DNA of 64,000 nucleotides from Arthrobacter sp. Marseille-P9274 (GCF_946892675.1 NZ_CAMPOV010000004.1:1-64000), one strand, 5' to 3'. Counted from the stretch's first letter, positions 10,777 through 19,559 are shown. Numbers and translations: made by a program. Notes: generated from the sequence alone by a model not told the origin.

Positions 10777-11142
10777 TCAGCCGTCCTGTACCGGGCCGGC
10801 GGCGGAGGGCGTCGGCCCGGTGGTGAAACCGGTGAGCTTGTGCGTGCCGTCGCAGTAGGGCTTGATGGAAGATGCGCCGCAGCGGCACAGGGCCACGGTC
10901 CGGCGCAGGCGCGGCACCGGCTCGCCTGTTTCCGTCAGGATTTCGACGTCTCCGCGCAGCAGCAGCGGCCCGTTAGGACAGGCCACCACCGTCGCTGCCG
11001 CTGGCTTCGGGAGCGGTTCGACGGTCGGCTCTTCCGGTCGCCGCCCGGCCGCCGCAGCTGGCTCCGGGCGCGGTCTTGCTTCGGCCTCCTCCGGTTGGTC
11101 CGCTGTCGCCGCGGGCTCGGGGTTCGTTGCTCTCACAGCCAT
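10777..11142 (-). CDS. CDGSH-type iron-sulfur domain protein
   Basis: A 121-residue protein. Residues 1 to about 50 are rich in Ala, Pro and Glu and look disordered. The C-terminal half holds one CDGSH signature, CRCGASSIKPYCDGTH, giving the three Cys and one His that bind a [2Fe-2S] cluster. Many bacterial one-motif CDGSH proteins donate electrons or sense redox state; the partner here is unknown. ATG at 11142 has AGGAGG 8 nt upstream and lies 10 nt inside the end of the glycosyltransferase gene, so it is the last gene of a three-gene operon with the diiron oxygenase-like protein. Similar CDGSH and haem-oxygenase-fold pairs occur in other actinobacteria as I recall, but I could not verify this. 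Confidence 0.85.
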   Translation of the reverse strand: MAVRATNPEPAATADQPEEAEARPRPEPAAAAGRRPEEPTVEPLPKPAAATVVACPNGPLLLRGDVEILTETGEPVPRLRRTVALCRCGASSIKPYCDGTHKLTGFTTGPTPSAAGPVQDG

Positions 11143-12152
11143 GCTCGTTGGCCTCCTCGTTGTTGGATCGGAGCACCGGCGGCCTGCGTCCGATAGCGTC
11201 GTCGCAGTTGCCGGGCGGATGTCCCGGCCCGTGGAATCCGCCCGCCGGCATAGTGCACCCCGCCGGCCAGCCGCAGGCCGACGGCCAGCCAGCTGCAGAC
11301 CGCGCGCTCGAGCACCCAGCAGGGCGCCCACAGTGCCGAACCCGGCGGGAAGACCGCGGTGCCGTTGTGCCGGCGCCGCCCGGCCTCGGCCAAGGCGATC
11401 GAGGCGGCAAGCAGCGGGACCAGGCGCGCGGGCCTGCGCGCAGCCCAGCAGATGAGCGGCAGCAGCAACAGCTCGGCGGCAAGCCTTCCCGGCTGGGCGA
11501 AGCTGTCATAGGCCTGCCGGATCCGTTGTCGGCGAAAGTGCGCCGAGGCCGGGGGTATCCTGCCGACGTACAGGCCGTCCGCCCGCACCTGCCGCCCGCC
11601 CGCCGCCTCGACCGTGCGGATCAACTCCAGGTTCTCGAACAGGACCTCGCCGTCGTAGCCGCCGGTTGCCTCCAGCATGCTCCGCCGGACGCCGAGCGTC
11701 CCGGGATAGTCGGAGCCGAAGGCCCGGTTGAGCAGAGTCCGCGCGGTGTCCCACCGGGCGTGCCACGGCCACTCGAGGAAGTAGTTCTGCGGCCGCACGA
11801 GCTCTGCGTCCACGAGGAGTGCCACCAACCGGCGCAGGCCTTGCAGCGTGTACCGGACGTCGTCGTCCGCCAGGACCAGGAACTCGCTCTCGCTGCTGCG
11901 CACTCCGGTGATGACGCCGGCTGCCTTGCCATTGCGGCCGTGCCCCGGTTCCGGACGGATGTGGCGGACCAGGTCCTGCCACGCGCGCCGGTGTGCCTCG
12001 AACACCGCTGGCGGCGAGCCGTCCACCACGGTGATGCGGATCCAGCCGGAGAGCACCCGCAGGTAGTCGGTCAGCTCTTCGAGCCCCCCGTCCTCGGACC
12101 AGCGCAGCGGCAGAATGTACTCTGCCTCCGCCAGGTCCGGCGAGGCTGTCAT
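11133..12152 (-). CDS. family 2 glycosyltransferase
   Basis: A 339-residue GT-A fold protein. A nucleotide-binding start ITVVDGSPPAVFEAH and the metal-binding LVLADDDVRYT are visible in the first third, then a GT2-like GTLGVRRSMLEATGGYDG and FENLELIRTVEAAGG. The C-terminal part has hydrophobic stretches (LAAELLLLPLICWAA, LVPLLAASIALA) that could anchor it in the membrane. It starts at ATG 12152, overlapping the stop of the upstream oxygenase-like gene as ATGA, and ends 10 nt inside the CDGSH gene. Sugar and acceptor cannot be told from the sequence; the tight coupling suggests it modifies or anchors the product of the neighbouring oxygenase, which is inference. Confidence 0.85.
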   Translation of the reverse strand: MTASPDLAEAEYILPLRWSEDGGLEELTDYLRVLSGWIRITVVDGSPPAVFEAHRRAWQDLVRHIRPEPGHGRNGKAAGVITGVRSSESEFLVLADDDVRYTLQGLRRLVALLVDAELVRPQNYFLEWPWHARWDTARTLLNRAFGSDYPGTLGVRRSMLEATGGYDGEVLFENLELIRTVEAAGGRQVRADGLYVGRIPPASAHFRRQRIRQAYDSFAQPGRLAAELLLLPLICWAARRPARLVPLLAASIALAEAGRRRHNGTAVFPPGSALWAPCWVLERAVCSWLAVGLRLAGGVHYAGGRIPRAGTSARQLRRRYRTQAAGAPIQQRGGQRAWL

Positions 12153-13177
12153 GCCGGGGCTTCGGCGGGGACCAGGAGCGCCGACTGCCCCGCTTGCCAC
12201 GCCTCCAGCTGGTGCCGGCCGGCGAGCGCGTCCACTGCGAGCGCGGCGGCAGCCCCGAAGAAGATATCGGCCAGCAGCGCGGGCTCCGCTTCGGCGAGCC
12301 CGCCTGCCATGTCGCGGCCCGCAATCTGTTCGTGCACGGCGTCCGCCTCGACGTGCTCGTCGAAGTAGTCGCGGACGTCGGCCCCGTAGCCCAGCCGGCG
12401 GAACCCTCGGCTGTACAGCTTGTTGGGGATCGACGACGTCATCTCGTACGCGGCCAGATGCCCCACGATCGCTCCGCGGAGCCGGCGGTTGAGGCCGAAC
12501 AGCGACATCATGTTGACCGCGGCGAGGGTCACGGCGGGGACCGCGTCGATATAGGCGCCGTAGGCGTCCTCCAGCCCTGCTCCGCGCATCGCCCTGGCAA
12601 ACAGCCCCGAATGCATGCGCTCGGGCCGGCCGCCGCCGTATTCGTCCGACTGGATCTCGACCAGCGCTGCCTTGGCCCGTCCGCCCAGGCGCGGGATCGC
12701 CCAGCTGTGCGGGTCCGCCTCCTTCAGCTGGTAGATCGAGCGGAGGATCAGGAACTCGCGCAGCTGCTCGCTTGTTGCCTCCTTGGCGACGTACCGCGAC
12801 AGGCTGGGACCGCCGTCGTCCGCGGTGAGGGCGAACAGCCCAGCGGCAACGGGCTCCGCGGCAGGTTCGGGCAGCGGGGGCACTACAGCCATCCGGCGCA
12901 GAGCCCCTTCGAAGCTGCGCTCAAGGCCGGTCCTCGCCCGGATCAGCTCCGGGTGCCATTCCCAGCCGTCGGCGACGCCGTCCAGGCCCCCATAATGCAG
13001 TTCATAGAGGCAGAACAGCGCGAGCTGCACATCGCCGTCGTGCATAAAATCTTCCGGCTCAGGCCAGGTGTCCGGCCGGGGGTGCGGCAAAGGTTCCGGC
13101 AGCCTTTCCTGCGGGGCTTCGACCATGTTCGCGAGTAGTGCGCTGCTCAGCGGTCCCCGCGCTGTGGGTTTCCTCAT
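12149..13177 (-). CDS. iron-containing redox enzyme family protein (haem-oxygenase-like diiron oxidase)
   Basis: A 342-residue, mostly helical protein of the haem-oxygenase-like fold. Candidate metal ligands cluster as in diiron oxidases of this superfamily: Glu153 and His157 (LKEADPHSW), Glu174, Glu179 and His189 (DEYGGGRPERMHS), and Asp273, Glu274, His275, Asp279 and His282 (FDEHVEADAVHE). Members include the N-oxygenase SznF and the decarboxylase UndA, so an oxidative step on a small molecule is likely, but the substrate is unknown. It is the first gene of a three-gene operon. The start ATG has an AAAGGG site 5-6 nt upstream, and an AT-rich promoter-like patch lies at 13201-13230. Confidence 0.8.
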   Translation of the reverse strand: MRKPTARGPLSSALLANMVEAPQERLPEPLPHPRPDTWPEPEDFMHDGDVQLALFCLYELHYGGLDGVADGWEWHPELIRARTGLERSFEGALRRMAVVPPLPEPAAEPVAAGLFALTADDGGPSLSRYVAKEATSEQLREFLILRSIYQLKEADPHSWAIPRLGGRAKAALVEIQSDEYGGGRPERMHSGLFARAMRGAGLEDAYGAYIDAVPAVTLAAVNMMSLFGLNRRLRGAIVGHLAAYEMTSSIPNKLYSRGFRRLGYGADVRDYFDEHVEADAVHEQIAGRDMAGGLAEAEPALLADIFFGAAAALAVDALAGRHQLEAWQAGQSALLVPAEAPA

Positions 13178-13276
13178 TGTTGCCCTTTCTGCCCATCCCT
13201 CTTACTTATAAGCATACTTAGAAATAGCATGAGTCTTGTTCGCCCGTTTACACACGAAGCCGGGAAAGGAGGAGGC
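13178..13276. promoter_or_regulatory. divergent AT-rich promoter region
   Basis: A 99-nt gap between the oxygenase operon and yihY. Positions 13201-13230 are strikingly AT-rich for this genome and contain the palindrome CTTATAAG (13205-13212) and two ACTTA repeats. For the plus strand TTACTT (13202-13207) and TAGCAT (13225-13230) are 17 nt apart. The palindrome could be an operator for either side; no regulator gene is adjacent. Confidence 0.4.
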
Positions 13277-14350
13277 GTGGAGAAAGAGAACAGCTCGTCG
13301 AAAGCGGCGACGGCGCCCCATCCGGAGGATGAGCGGAAGCCGGACACTCCTGCCGAGGTCAAGAAGCCCTCGTGGAAGTACATCTTCCGCAAGTCCGTGC
13401 GCGAGTTCTCCGCGGACCAGTGCACCGACCTGGCCGCGGCGCTCACCTACTACGCTGTGCTGTCGTTGTTCCCGGCGCTGCTCGCCTTGGTGTCCATCCT
13501 CGGCATTGTCGGCCAGGGGGAACAGACAACGACGGCGATGCTGGACACGCTTCAGCGGGTAGCCCCCGGGCAGGCCGCCGACACCCTGCGGCAGCCGATC
13601 GAGCAGCTGGCAAATGCTCCTTCGGCCGGACTGGCGCTCGTCGTCGGCATCGCGGGCGCCCTGTGGTCCGCCTCGGGGTATGTCGGGGCGTTCGGCCGCG
13701 CGATGAACCGCATCTACGAGGTCGACGAAGGCAGGCCCTTCTGGAAGCTTCGGCCCGCCATGCTCCTGGTCACGCTCATCGTCGTGCTGCTCGCGGCCGC
13801 CATGATGCTGATCCTGGTGCTGTCGGGGCCGGTTGCCGAGGCGCTCGGCGCGACCATCGGCCTGGGCGATGCGGCGCTGACCGCTTGGAATATCGCCAAG
13901 TGGCCGATCCTCATTGCCTTCGCGGTGCTCGTGGTCGCCCTGTTGTACTACGCGACCCCGAACGTGAAGCAACCGAAATTCCGCTGGATGAGCATGGGCG
14001 CGTTCCTGGCCCTGCTGGTCCTGGCGGTCACCACGTTGGGATTTGCCTTCTACGTCGCGAATTTCGCGAACTACAACCGCACCTACGGCGCCATCGGCGG
14101 CGTGATCGTCCTGCTGCTCTGGTTCTACCTGTCGAATCTGTCGCTGCTTTTCGGCGCGGAATTCGACGCTGAGGCCGAGCGCGGGCGCCAGCTGCAGGCA
14201 GGCATCGGGGCGGAAGAGACCATCCAGCTGCCGCCGCGCGACACGCGCAAGAGCGACAAGCAACTCAAGAAGGAAAAGGAGGACATAGAGCGTGGACGTT
14301 CACTGCGTCGCGACCTCGGCGAGAGCCGCGAGGACAGCAGGCGCACCTAG
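13277..14350 (+). CDS. YihY/BrkB family inner-membrane protein
   Basis: A 357-residue protein with about six membrane helices between residues 50 and 290. The family signature QCTDLAAALTYYAVLSLFPA is clear, as are SASGYVGAFGRAMNRIY and NRTYGAIGGVIVLLLWFYLS. Both ends are charged; the C-terminal 60 residues are Lys/Arg/Glu-rich and cytoplasmic. Function is not established for the family (formerly called ribonuclease BN by mistake). The GTG at 13277 is preferred to an ATG 16 codons upstream because AAAGGAGGAGG stands immediately before it. It probably heads a run of envelope/stress genes up to 16390. Confidence 0.85.
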   Translation: MEKENSSSKAATAPHPEDERKPDTPAEVKKPSWKYIFRKSVREFSADQCTDLAAALTYYAVLSLFPALLALVSILGIVGQGEQTTTAMLDTLQRVAPGQAADTLRQPIEQLANAPSAGLALVVGIAGALWSASGYVGAFGRAMNRIYEVDEGRPFWKLRPAMLLVTLIVVLLAAAMMLILVLSGPVAEALGATIGLGDAALTAWNIAKWPILIAFAVLVVALLYYATPNVKQPKFRWMSMGAFLALLVLAVTTLGFAFYVANFANYNRTYGAIGGVIVLLLWFYLSNLSLLFGAEFDAEAERGRQLQAGIGAEETIQLPPRDTRKSDKQLKKEKEDIERGRSLRRDLGESREDSRRT

Positions 14351-14400
14351 TTTGCCCATCCGCCCCATCGACTGACCCGACTCCAGGAGAAGGAATTGCT

Positions 14401-15321
14401 ATGACGACCAACACCCCAGGAAACTACGACGACGACACCGCAGGCCTCGGCCCGACAGGCGGCACCTTTGGACGTCCGGGCGGAGTCGGCGGCGAGACCC
14501 TCCCGCCGGCGCGGCCGGCCGAGCCCCTCACCGAACCGGTAACGACCTACGAGCCGGAGCAGTCCAAGTCCGAAACGGCCAAGCAGGAAGCCAAGGAAGT
14601 GGGCCGCGAGGGCGCAGCCGCCGGCCAGCACGTGGCGGAAACCGCTAAGACCGAAGCGAAGCAGGTCGCCCACGAGGCCAAGGAACAGGCCCGCTCGCTG
14701 ATGTCCCAGCTCGGCGACAACGTTCACAGCCAGGCCGGTGCCCAGCAGCAGAAGGTTGCCTCCGGCCTGCGGTCCATCGGCGAAGAGCTCGCGTCGATGG
14801 CGCGGAACTCGGAGCAGTCCGGCAACGCGACCCATCTGGTCAGCCAAGCGTCCGACAAGGCCCGCTCCGTCGCCGATTGGCTGGAGAACAGGGATCCCGG
14901 TTCGCTGCTCGACGAGGTCAAGCGGTTCGCGCGGCAGCGGCCCGGCGCGTTCCTGGCCATCGCCGCCGGCGCGGGCCTGGTCGCCGGCCGGCTGACCCGA
15001 GGGCTGACCGCGGATAGCGGCACCGGCGGATCGGCCCGCCGGGCGGGCACCACGGACTACGACACCCGGAGCGCCAGGGGCTATGCCGCACCGGGCAGCC
15101 AGGCCGGGGCCGGCTACGGCGGCGCCCCGGGCTACCCGGAGACGATCGGCTACCCCACTGCCACTCCGACCGGCGCCACGGATCGGTACGACACCTCCGG
15201 CTCCGTCGGCGGTGCCGCGGGGTCGCCGGAGAGCATCAGCTACCCGGAGACCGACACCGACCTGCGCCGCGGTACGGCCATCCCCGAGCGGGATCCCTTT
15301 GAAGGCGGTGGCAGCCGATGA
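14401..15321 (+). CDS. conserved actinobacterial protein, Ala/Gly-rich with one membrane segment
   Basis: A 306-residue protein of unknown function. The N-terminal third is low complexity, with an amphipathic Ala/Glu/Lys helix (about 55-110, AKQEAKEVGREGAAAGQHV) that resembles LEA-type stress proteins. A middle helical region ends in a hydrophobic segment PGAFLAIAAGAGLVAGRLTRG near residue 185. The tail is Gly/Tyr/Pro-rich. ATG at 14401 has AAGGA 7 nt upstream. It overlaps the next gene by ATGA. The operon with a DUF1469 and a DUF3618 protein is typical of Micrococcales and suggests a role in membrane or osmotic stress, by context only. Confidence 0.75.
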   Translation: MTTNTPGNYDDDTAGLGPTGGTFGRPGGVGGETLPPARPAEPLTEPVTTYEPEQSKSETAKQEAKEVGREGAAAGQHVAETAKTEAKQVAHEAKEQARSLMSQLGDNVHSQAGAQQQKVASGLRSIGEELASMARNSEQSGNATHLVSQASDKARSVADWLENRDPGSLLDEVKRFARQRPGAFLAIAAGAGLVAGRLTRGLTADSGTGGSARRAGTTDYDTRSARGYAAPGSQAGAGYGGAPGYPETIGYPTATPTGATDRYDTSGSVGGAAGSPESISYPETDTDLRRGTAIPERDPFEGGGSR

Positions 15322-15770
15322 GCGAACGCTACCCGGAAGCCGGAAACGTTCCCCCGACGCAAGCCGAAGTCAAGGCCGAAACCAGCTCGCTCGGCGATCT
15401 GCTCTCCGACGTCTCGCGCGACATGTCCGTGCTGATGCGGCAGGAACTGGAGCTGGCGAAGGCTGAGGCCAAGGAGTCAGCCACCCGTGCCGGCAAGGGC
15501 GCGGGAATGCTGACCGGCGCGGGCATCGCCGGCCACTTCGTGCTGCTCTTCCTCTCGATCGCCCTCTGGTGGGGGCTCGGCCTCGTCATGGGCCAAGGTT
15601 CAGGCTTCGTCTGGTCCGCGATCATCGTGGCCGTCATCTGGGCGATCATCGCAGCGATCCTCGCGGCCGTTGGCAAGAAGCAGCTGAAGAGCGTCCAAGG
15701 TATCCCCCGGACGCAGGAATCCGTCAAGAAAATTCCCGAAACTCTCAAACCCAGTGAGGATGCACGATGA
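15318..15770 (+). CDS. phage-holin-like superfamily III protein (DUF1469)
   Basis: A 150-residue membrane protein with two hydrophobic segments (about 60-90 and 95-120) joined by a short loop, preceded by the conserved helix LLSDVSRDMSVLMRQELELAKAEAKE. This matches the DUF1469 putative actinobacterial holin-X family. Despite the name these proteins are chromosomal and not tied to phage; nothing phage-like is nearby. It overlaps its neighbours by 4 nt on each side (ATGA), so the three genes are translated as a unit. Confidence 0.85.
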   Translation: MSERYPEAGNVPPTQAEVKAETSSLGDLLSDVSRDMSVLMRQELELAKAEAKESATRAGKGAGMLTGAGIAGHFVLLFLSIALWWGLGLVMGQGSGFVWSAIIVAVIWAIIAAILAAVGKKQLKSVQGIPRTQESVKKIPETLKPSEDAR

Positions 15771-16390
15771 GCCAGTCACCTGAAGAAATCCGGGCCGATA
15801 TCGAACGCACCCGTGGCCGCTTGGGCACCGATGTGGACGCCGTAGCCGAGAAGGTCTCGCCGTCGAACATCGTGCACCGGCAGACCGACAAAGTAAAGGA
15901 CACGTTCAGCCGGGCCAAGGACAAGGTCATGGGAAGCGCGGACGACACCGTCGGTTCCGCCAGGTCCACCGTCCGCGACACGGCGGATTCCGCCCGTTCC
16001 GCGGCGCACGACGCCGGCCATGCCGTCCAAGAGGCGCCGCACACCATTGCCCGCAAGACCGAGGGCAACCCGCTGGCGGCCGGCCTGATCGCCTTCGGGG
16101 CCGGCCTGCTGGTTTCCTCCCTATTCCCGGCTACCAGGGCCGAACAGCGCGCCGCCGAGCGCGTGAAGGAAGAGGCCCAGCCCCTTGTGGAGGAAGCCAA
16201 GGGTTCCGCCCAGCAGGTCGCCCAGGGCTTGAAGGAGCCGGCCCGCGAGGCGGCGGAACAGCTCAAGTCCTCGGCGCAGGATTCCGCCGAGCACGTCAAG
16301 GAAGAAGGCAAGTACGCCGCCGAGGACGTGAAGTCGCGAGCCGATGAGGCCCGCACCAACGTCCAGGAGGACCAGCCGCGGCAGTACTAG
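15767..16390 (+). CDS. DUF3618 domain protein
   Basis: A 207-residue protein. The first 35 residues are the DUF3618 signature (SPEEIRADIERTRGRLGTDV). A membrane segment PLAAGLIAFGAGLLVSSLF lies near residue 110, followed by a long Ala/Glu/Lys amphipathic helix to the C-terminus. It is the last gene of the DUF1469/DUF3618 operon, and a very strong hairpin follows. The function is unknown; in related genera such proteins are linked to cell envelope and stress by position only. Confidence 0.85.
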   Translation: MSQSPEEIRADIERTRGRLGTDVDAVAEKVSPSNIVHRQTDKVKDTFSRAKDKVMGSADDTVGSARSTVRDTADSARSAAHDAGHAVQEAPHTIARKTEGNPLAAGLIAFGAGLLVSSLFPATRAEQRAAERVKEEAQPLVEEAKGSAQQVAQGLKEPAREAAEQLKSSAQDSAEHVKEEGKYAAEDVKSRADEARTNVQEDQPRQY

Positions 16391-16408
16391 AGCGCCGGCG
16401 GCACTGAA

Positions 16409-16452
16409 GGCGACAACGACGGCGGACCTTGGGGTCCGCCGTCGTTGTCGCC
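16409..16452. terminator. bidirectional terminator, 20-bp perfect stem
   Basis: Arms 16409-16428 and 16433-16452 are exact reverse complements over 20 bp with a TTGG loop; TTTGT follows on the plus strand. It sits between the convergent DUF3618 gene (plus) and glgX (minus), so it can end both transcripts. Confidence 0.85.
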
Positions 16453-16470
16453 TTTGTACTGTACGGGGAT

Positions 16471-18549
16471 TCAGGCGCGGTAGATGCTGATGGAATTGGC
16501 GCCGATGATTTCGCGTTCCCCGCTCCCGATCCGCGCGCCGCGGCGGCGTTCGTCGTAGTCGGAGGTCGTCAGGAGCAATTCGAAGGTCCGGCCGTGGTTC
16601 TCGGCCACGCCGAAATCCCGCAGGGCCGCGGAGCTGGGCATCATGATCTTCCGCGGCTCGAGCCGGCCGTTGAGAACCACCAGCCCGTCGATGGTGCCGC
16701 TGGGAGATCCCATCAGCAGCTGGACGGTGCGGCTGGACGGGTTCGTCCACTGGTCCTGGGTCATCGGCTCGCCGGACTCGTTGAACCACAGCAGGTATGA
16801 GCCGTGTTCCGTGGCCGGATAGCCGTACGGCTGGTTGGCCAGGAAAACCTTGCGGATCCGCAGCAGCCGCCGGGTAGTTCGGAGCAACTGCTCCTGCCGG
16901 TCGTCCAGCAGCCAGTGCAACCAACTGAGCTCGTTGTCCTGGCAGTACACGTTGTTGTTGCCGTGCTGGGTCTTCCCCAGCTCGTCCCCGGCGGTGATCA
17001 TCGGGACGCCGAGCGAGAGCAGCAGGGTGGCCATCAGGTTCCGTGCCGCGCGGGCCCTGGCGTCCAGCAAGGCGCTGTCCCCGGTGGCGCCTTCGACACC
17101 ATGGTTGTAGCTGCGGTTGTGGTTGGTGCCGTCCCGGTTTTCCTCGCCGTTGTCCTCGTTGTGCTTGCGGTCGAAGGATGTCAGGTCCGCCAGGGTGAAG
17201 CCGTCGTGGGCGGTGACGAAATTGATCGATGCAAGCGGCCCGCGGCCGGAACCGGCGAAGACCTCGGCCGAGCCGGCGAGGCAGCTGGCCAGCCGCGCGA
17301 CCGAGGAGCCGCTCCCGCCGTGGTTCAGCGCGTTGGCGTCCTCCAGCCAGAAGCTGCGGGCCGCATCCCGGAACCGGTCGTTCCAGTCCGCCCAGCCCTG
17401 CGGGAAGTTCCCGGTCTGCCAGCCGCCCGGGCCGACGTCCCACGGTTCGGAGATCAGCTTGGCCCGGGAAACCACCGGATCGGCGGCGATCGCCGCGAGG
17501 AAAGGGTGGTTCGGGTCGAAGTGGTTGTTCTCGTCCCGGGCCAGGGAGACGGCCAGGTCGAAGCGGAAGCCGTCGATGTGGAATTCTTCGATCCAGTAGC
17601 GCAGCGAATCCATGACCAGCTGGAGTACCCGGGGCTCGTTGAGGTTGAGGGTGTTGCCGCAACCGGTCGTGTCCAGGTAGTTGCCGTGCGCGTCGTGGCG
17701 GTAGTAGGCATGGTCGGCCAGGCCGCGGTACGAGTAGGTGCGCTGGTGTTTGCCGCCCTCGGCCGTGTGGTTGTACACCACGTCCAGGATCACCTCGAGC
17801 CCGGCCTCGTGCAGGGTCTTCACCATGGTCTTGAATTCGTCGTGCACGGCCTTCGGCCCCGCCCGGCGCGACGCGGTCGTCGCGTACTCCTCGTGCGGGG
17901 CGAAGAAGCCGAGGGTGTTGTATCCCCAGTAGTTGGACAGGCCGAGCTCCTGCAGGTGCGGCTCGTCCAGATGGAAGTGTACGGGCAGCAGCTGGACCGA
18001 GGTGATGCCGAGGTTCAGCAGGTAGTCAATCATCACCGGATGGGCCAGCCCGGCATAGGTGCCGCGCAGTTCCGCCGGAATCTGCGGGTGCAGCATGGTC
18101 TGGCCCTTGACGTGGCACTCATAGATCACCGTGTCGCGCCACGGAACCTGCGGGGGCCGCGCGCCGTCCCAGTCGAAACCAGGTTCGACGAACACGGAAT
18201 GGAAGGTCCCGCCGTCGTCCGTGATGGCGCGCGCGTACGGGTCCACCAGCAGCTGGCCGTGCCTCACTTGGCCGCCGCGGGGCCAGAAGCCGTAGCGGCT
18301 CCCCTCCCCCAGGCCGGACACCACCCCGTGGTGGACGCCGTCGGTCAGCTCGGTCAGCGGGGCGCTGGACCACCGTCCGCCGGCCTTGAAGTGGACATCC
18401 ACCGCCTTCAGCTCCGGGGCGAAGACGGCCACGTTCACCAGGCCGCCGGCATCGATCCCCGCGTCGCTGACGCCCAGCGGAAAGGGCCGCGACAGGTGGT
18501 CGCGGCGGAGCCGGAGTTCGGCGGGGATCTTTTCTTGTGGTTCGGCCAA
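16471..18549 (-). CDS. glgX: glycogen debranching enzyme GlgX (isoamylase type)
   Basis: A 692-residue GH13_11 enzyme that cleaves alpha-1,6 branches, acting after GlgP. An N-terminal CBM48 domain (about 20-120, RPFPLGVS onwards) precedes the catalytic barrel. VIYECHVKG is near 141, the nucleophile Asp331 is in DGFRFDLAV, the acid/base Glu368 in LISEPWDVG, and the third Asp in FVTAHDGFTLADL. The start is taken as TTG 18549 because the family N-terminus begins only about 20 residues later and the rlmB stop lies 23 nt upstream; the precise start is uncertain. It follows rlmB closely on the same strand, so read-through expression is likely. Confidence 0.93.
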   Translation of the reverse strand: MAEPQEKIPAELRLRRDHLSRPFPLGVSDAGIDAGGLVNVAVFAPELKAVDVHFKAGGRWSSAPLTELTDGVHHGVVSGLGEGSRYGFWPRGGQVRHGQLLVDPYARAITDDGGTFHSVFVEPGFDWDGARPPQVPWRDTVIYECHVKGQTMLHPQIPAELRGTYAGLAHPVMIDYLLNLGITSVQLLPVHFHLDEPHLQELGLSNYWGYNTLGFFAPHEEYATTASRRAGPKAVHDEFKTMVKTLHEAGLEVILDVVYNHTAEGGKHQRTYSYRGLADHAYYRHDAHGNYLDTTGCGNTLNLNEPRVLQLVMDSLRYWIEEFHIDGFRFDLAVSLARDENNHFDPNHPFLAAIAADPVVSRAKLISEPWDVGPGGWQTGNFPQGWADWNDRFRDAARSFWLEDANALNHGGSGSSVARLASCLAGSAEVFAGSGRGPLASINFVTAHDGFTLADLTSFDRKHNEDNGEENRDGTNHNRSYNHGVEGATGDSALLDARARAARNLMATLLLSLGVPMITAGDELGKTQHGNNNVYCQDNELSWLHWLLDDRQEQLLRTTRRLLRIRKVFLANQPYGYPATEHGSYLLWFNESGEPMTQDQWTNPSSRTVQLLMGSPSGTIDGLVVLNGRLEPRKIMMPSSAALRDFGVAENHGRTFELLLTTSDYDERRRGARIGSGEREIIGANSISIYRA

Positions 18550-18572
18550 GGCTGTCTGCTTCCGACGAAAGG

Positions 18573-19559
18573 CTACTGCCCGGCGCGCTGCCGGGAGACC
18601 TCGTAGAGGCTGATGCCCACGGCCATGGATGCGTTCAGCGATTCCATGTCGGAATCGATGGGGATGGAGACAATCTGGTCGCAGTGCTCGCGCACCAGGC
18701 GGGAGAGGCCCTTGCCTTCGGAGCCCACCACCAGGCAGAGCGGCTCCGTGGCCAGTTCCAGCCCGGGCAGCGAAACGTCGCCGCCGCCGTCGAGGCCCAG
18801 GACGAAGATTCCCATGGACTTGAAGGCCTTCAGGGTGTTGTTCAGGTTGGCGGCGCGGGCCACCGGGACGCGGACGGCCGCACCGGCGCTGGTCTTCCAC
18901 GCCGAGGCCGTCATGCCGACCGCCCGTCGTTCGGGCACGATCACGCCGTGGCCGCTGAACGCTGACACCGAACGGATGATGGCGCCCAGGTTGCGCGGAT
19001 CCGTGATGCCGTCCAGCGCGACGAAGAGCGGTGCGTTGCGGATGTAGCCCTTGGTGAACTTGGCCATGGTGTCCTCGGCCAGGTCCAGCGCGTCCGGGTA
19101 ATCGTAGGGCGGCACCTGCAGGACCAGGCCCTGGTGGACGGCGTCCTCCGTCATCCGGTCCAGTTCCGGCTTCTGCGCCTCCAGCACGGGGATGCCGCGC
19201 TCGGCCGCGATCTTCAGCGACTCCTTGACCCGGTCGTCCATCTCCACGCGGACGGCGACATACAGTGCCTTCGCGGGCACGCCGCCGCGCAGCGCTTCCA
19301 CCACGGAGTTGCGCCCGGTGACCATCTCCTCGGCCGCCTTGCCGCCGGCACGGCGGGTGGGAGCGGACTTGCCGCCGGCACGACGGGCGGAGGAACGCTC
19401 GGACAGCTGCTTGGCACGGTAGGCCTTGTGGTAGGGCCGGTCCTCGGCCTTTGGCGTCGGGCCCTTGCCTTCGAGAGCCTTGCGGCCGTGCCCGCCGGTG
19501 CCCGTGGTGGGGCCCTTCTTGGACTTGCGCACCGCTCCGGGGCGGGGTTTGTTGGCCAT
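18573..19559 (-). CDS. rlmB: 23S rRNA (guanosine-2'-O-) methyltransferase, SpoU/TrmH family
   Basis: A 328-residue protein. Residues 1 to about 80 are a basic, disordered, RNA-binding tail rich in Lys, Arg and Gly, usual in actinobacteria. An L30e-like substrate-binding domain (TGRNSVVEALRGGVPAKALYV) follows, then the SPOUT knot domain with DGITDPRNLGAIIRS, GVIVPERRAVG, VGSEGKGLSRLV and the final SIPIDSDMESLNASMAVGI. The expected reaction is 2'-O-methylation of G2251 in 23S rRNA. GAAGG precedes the ATG by 8 nt. It lies downstream of cysS, as in Mycobacterium (the Rv3579c-Rv3580c pair). Confidence 0.92.
   Translation of the reverse strand: MANKPRPGAVRKSKKGPTTGTGGHGRKALEGKGPTPKAEDRPYHKAYRAKQLSERSSARRAGGKSAPTRRAGGKAAEEMVTGRNSVVEALRGGVPAKALYVAVRVEMDDRVKESLKIAAERGIPVLEAQKPELDRMTEDAVHQGLVLQVPPYDYPDALDLAEDTMAKFTKGYIRNAPLFVALDGITDPRNLGAIIRSVSAFSGHGVIVPERRAVGMTASAWKTSAGAAVRVPVARAANLNNTLKAFKSMGIFVLGLDGGGDVSLPGLELATEPLCLVVGSEGKGLSRLVREHCDQIVSIPIDSDMESLNASMAVGISLYEVSRQRAGQ

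Noticed and set aside
15318-15770. Possible prophage holin
   Set aside because: DUF1469 proteins are chromosomal; no other phage gene, attachment site or composition change is present.
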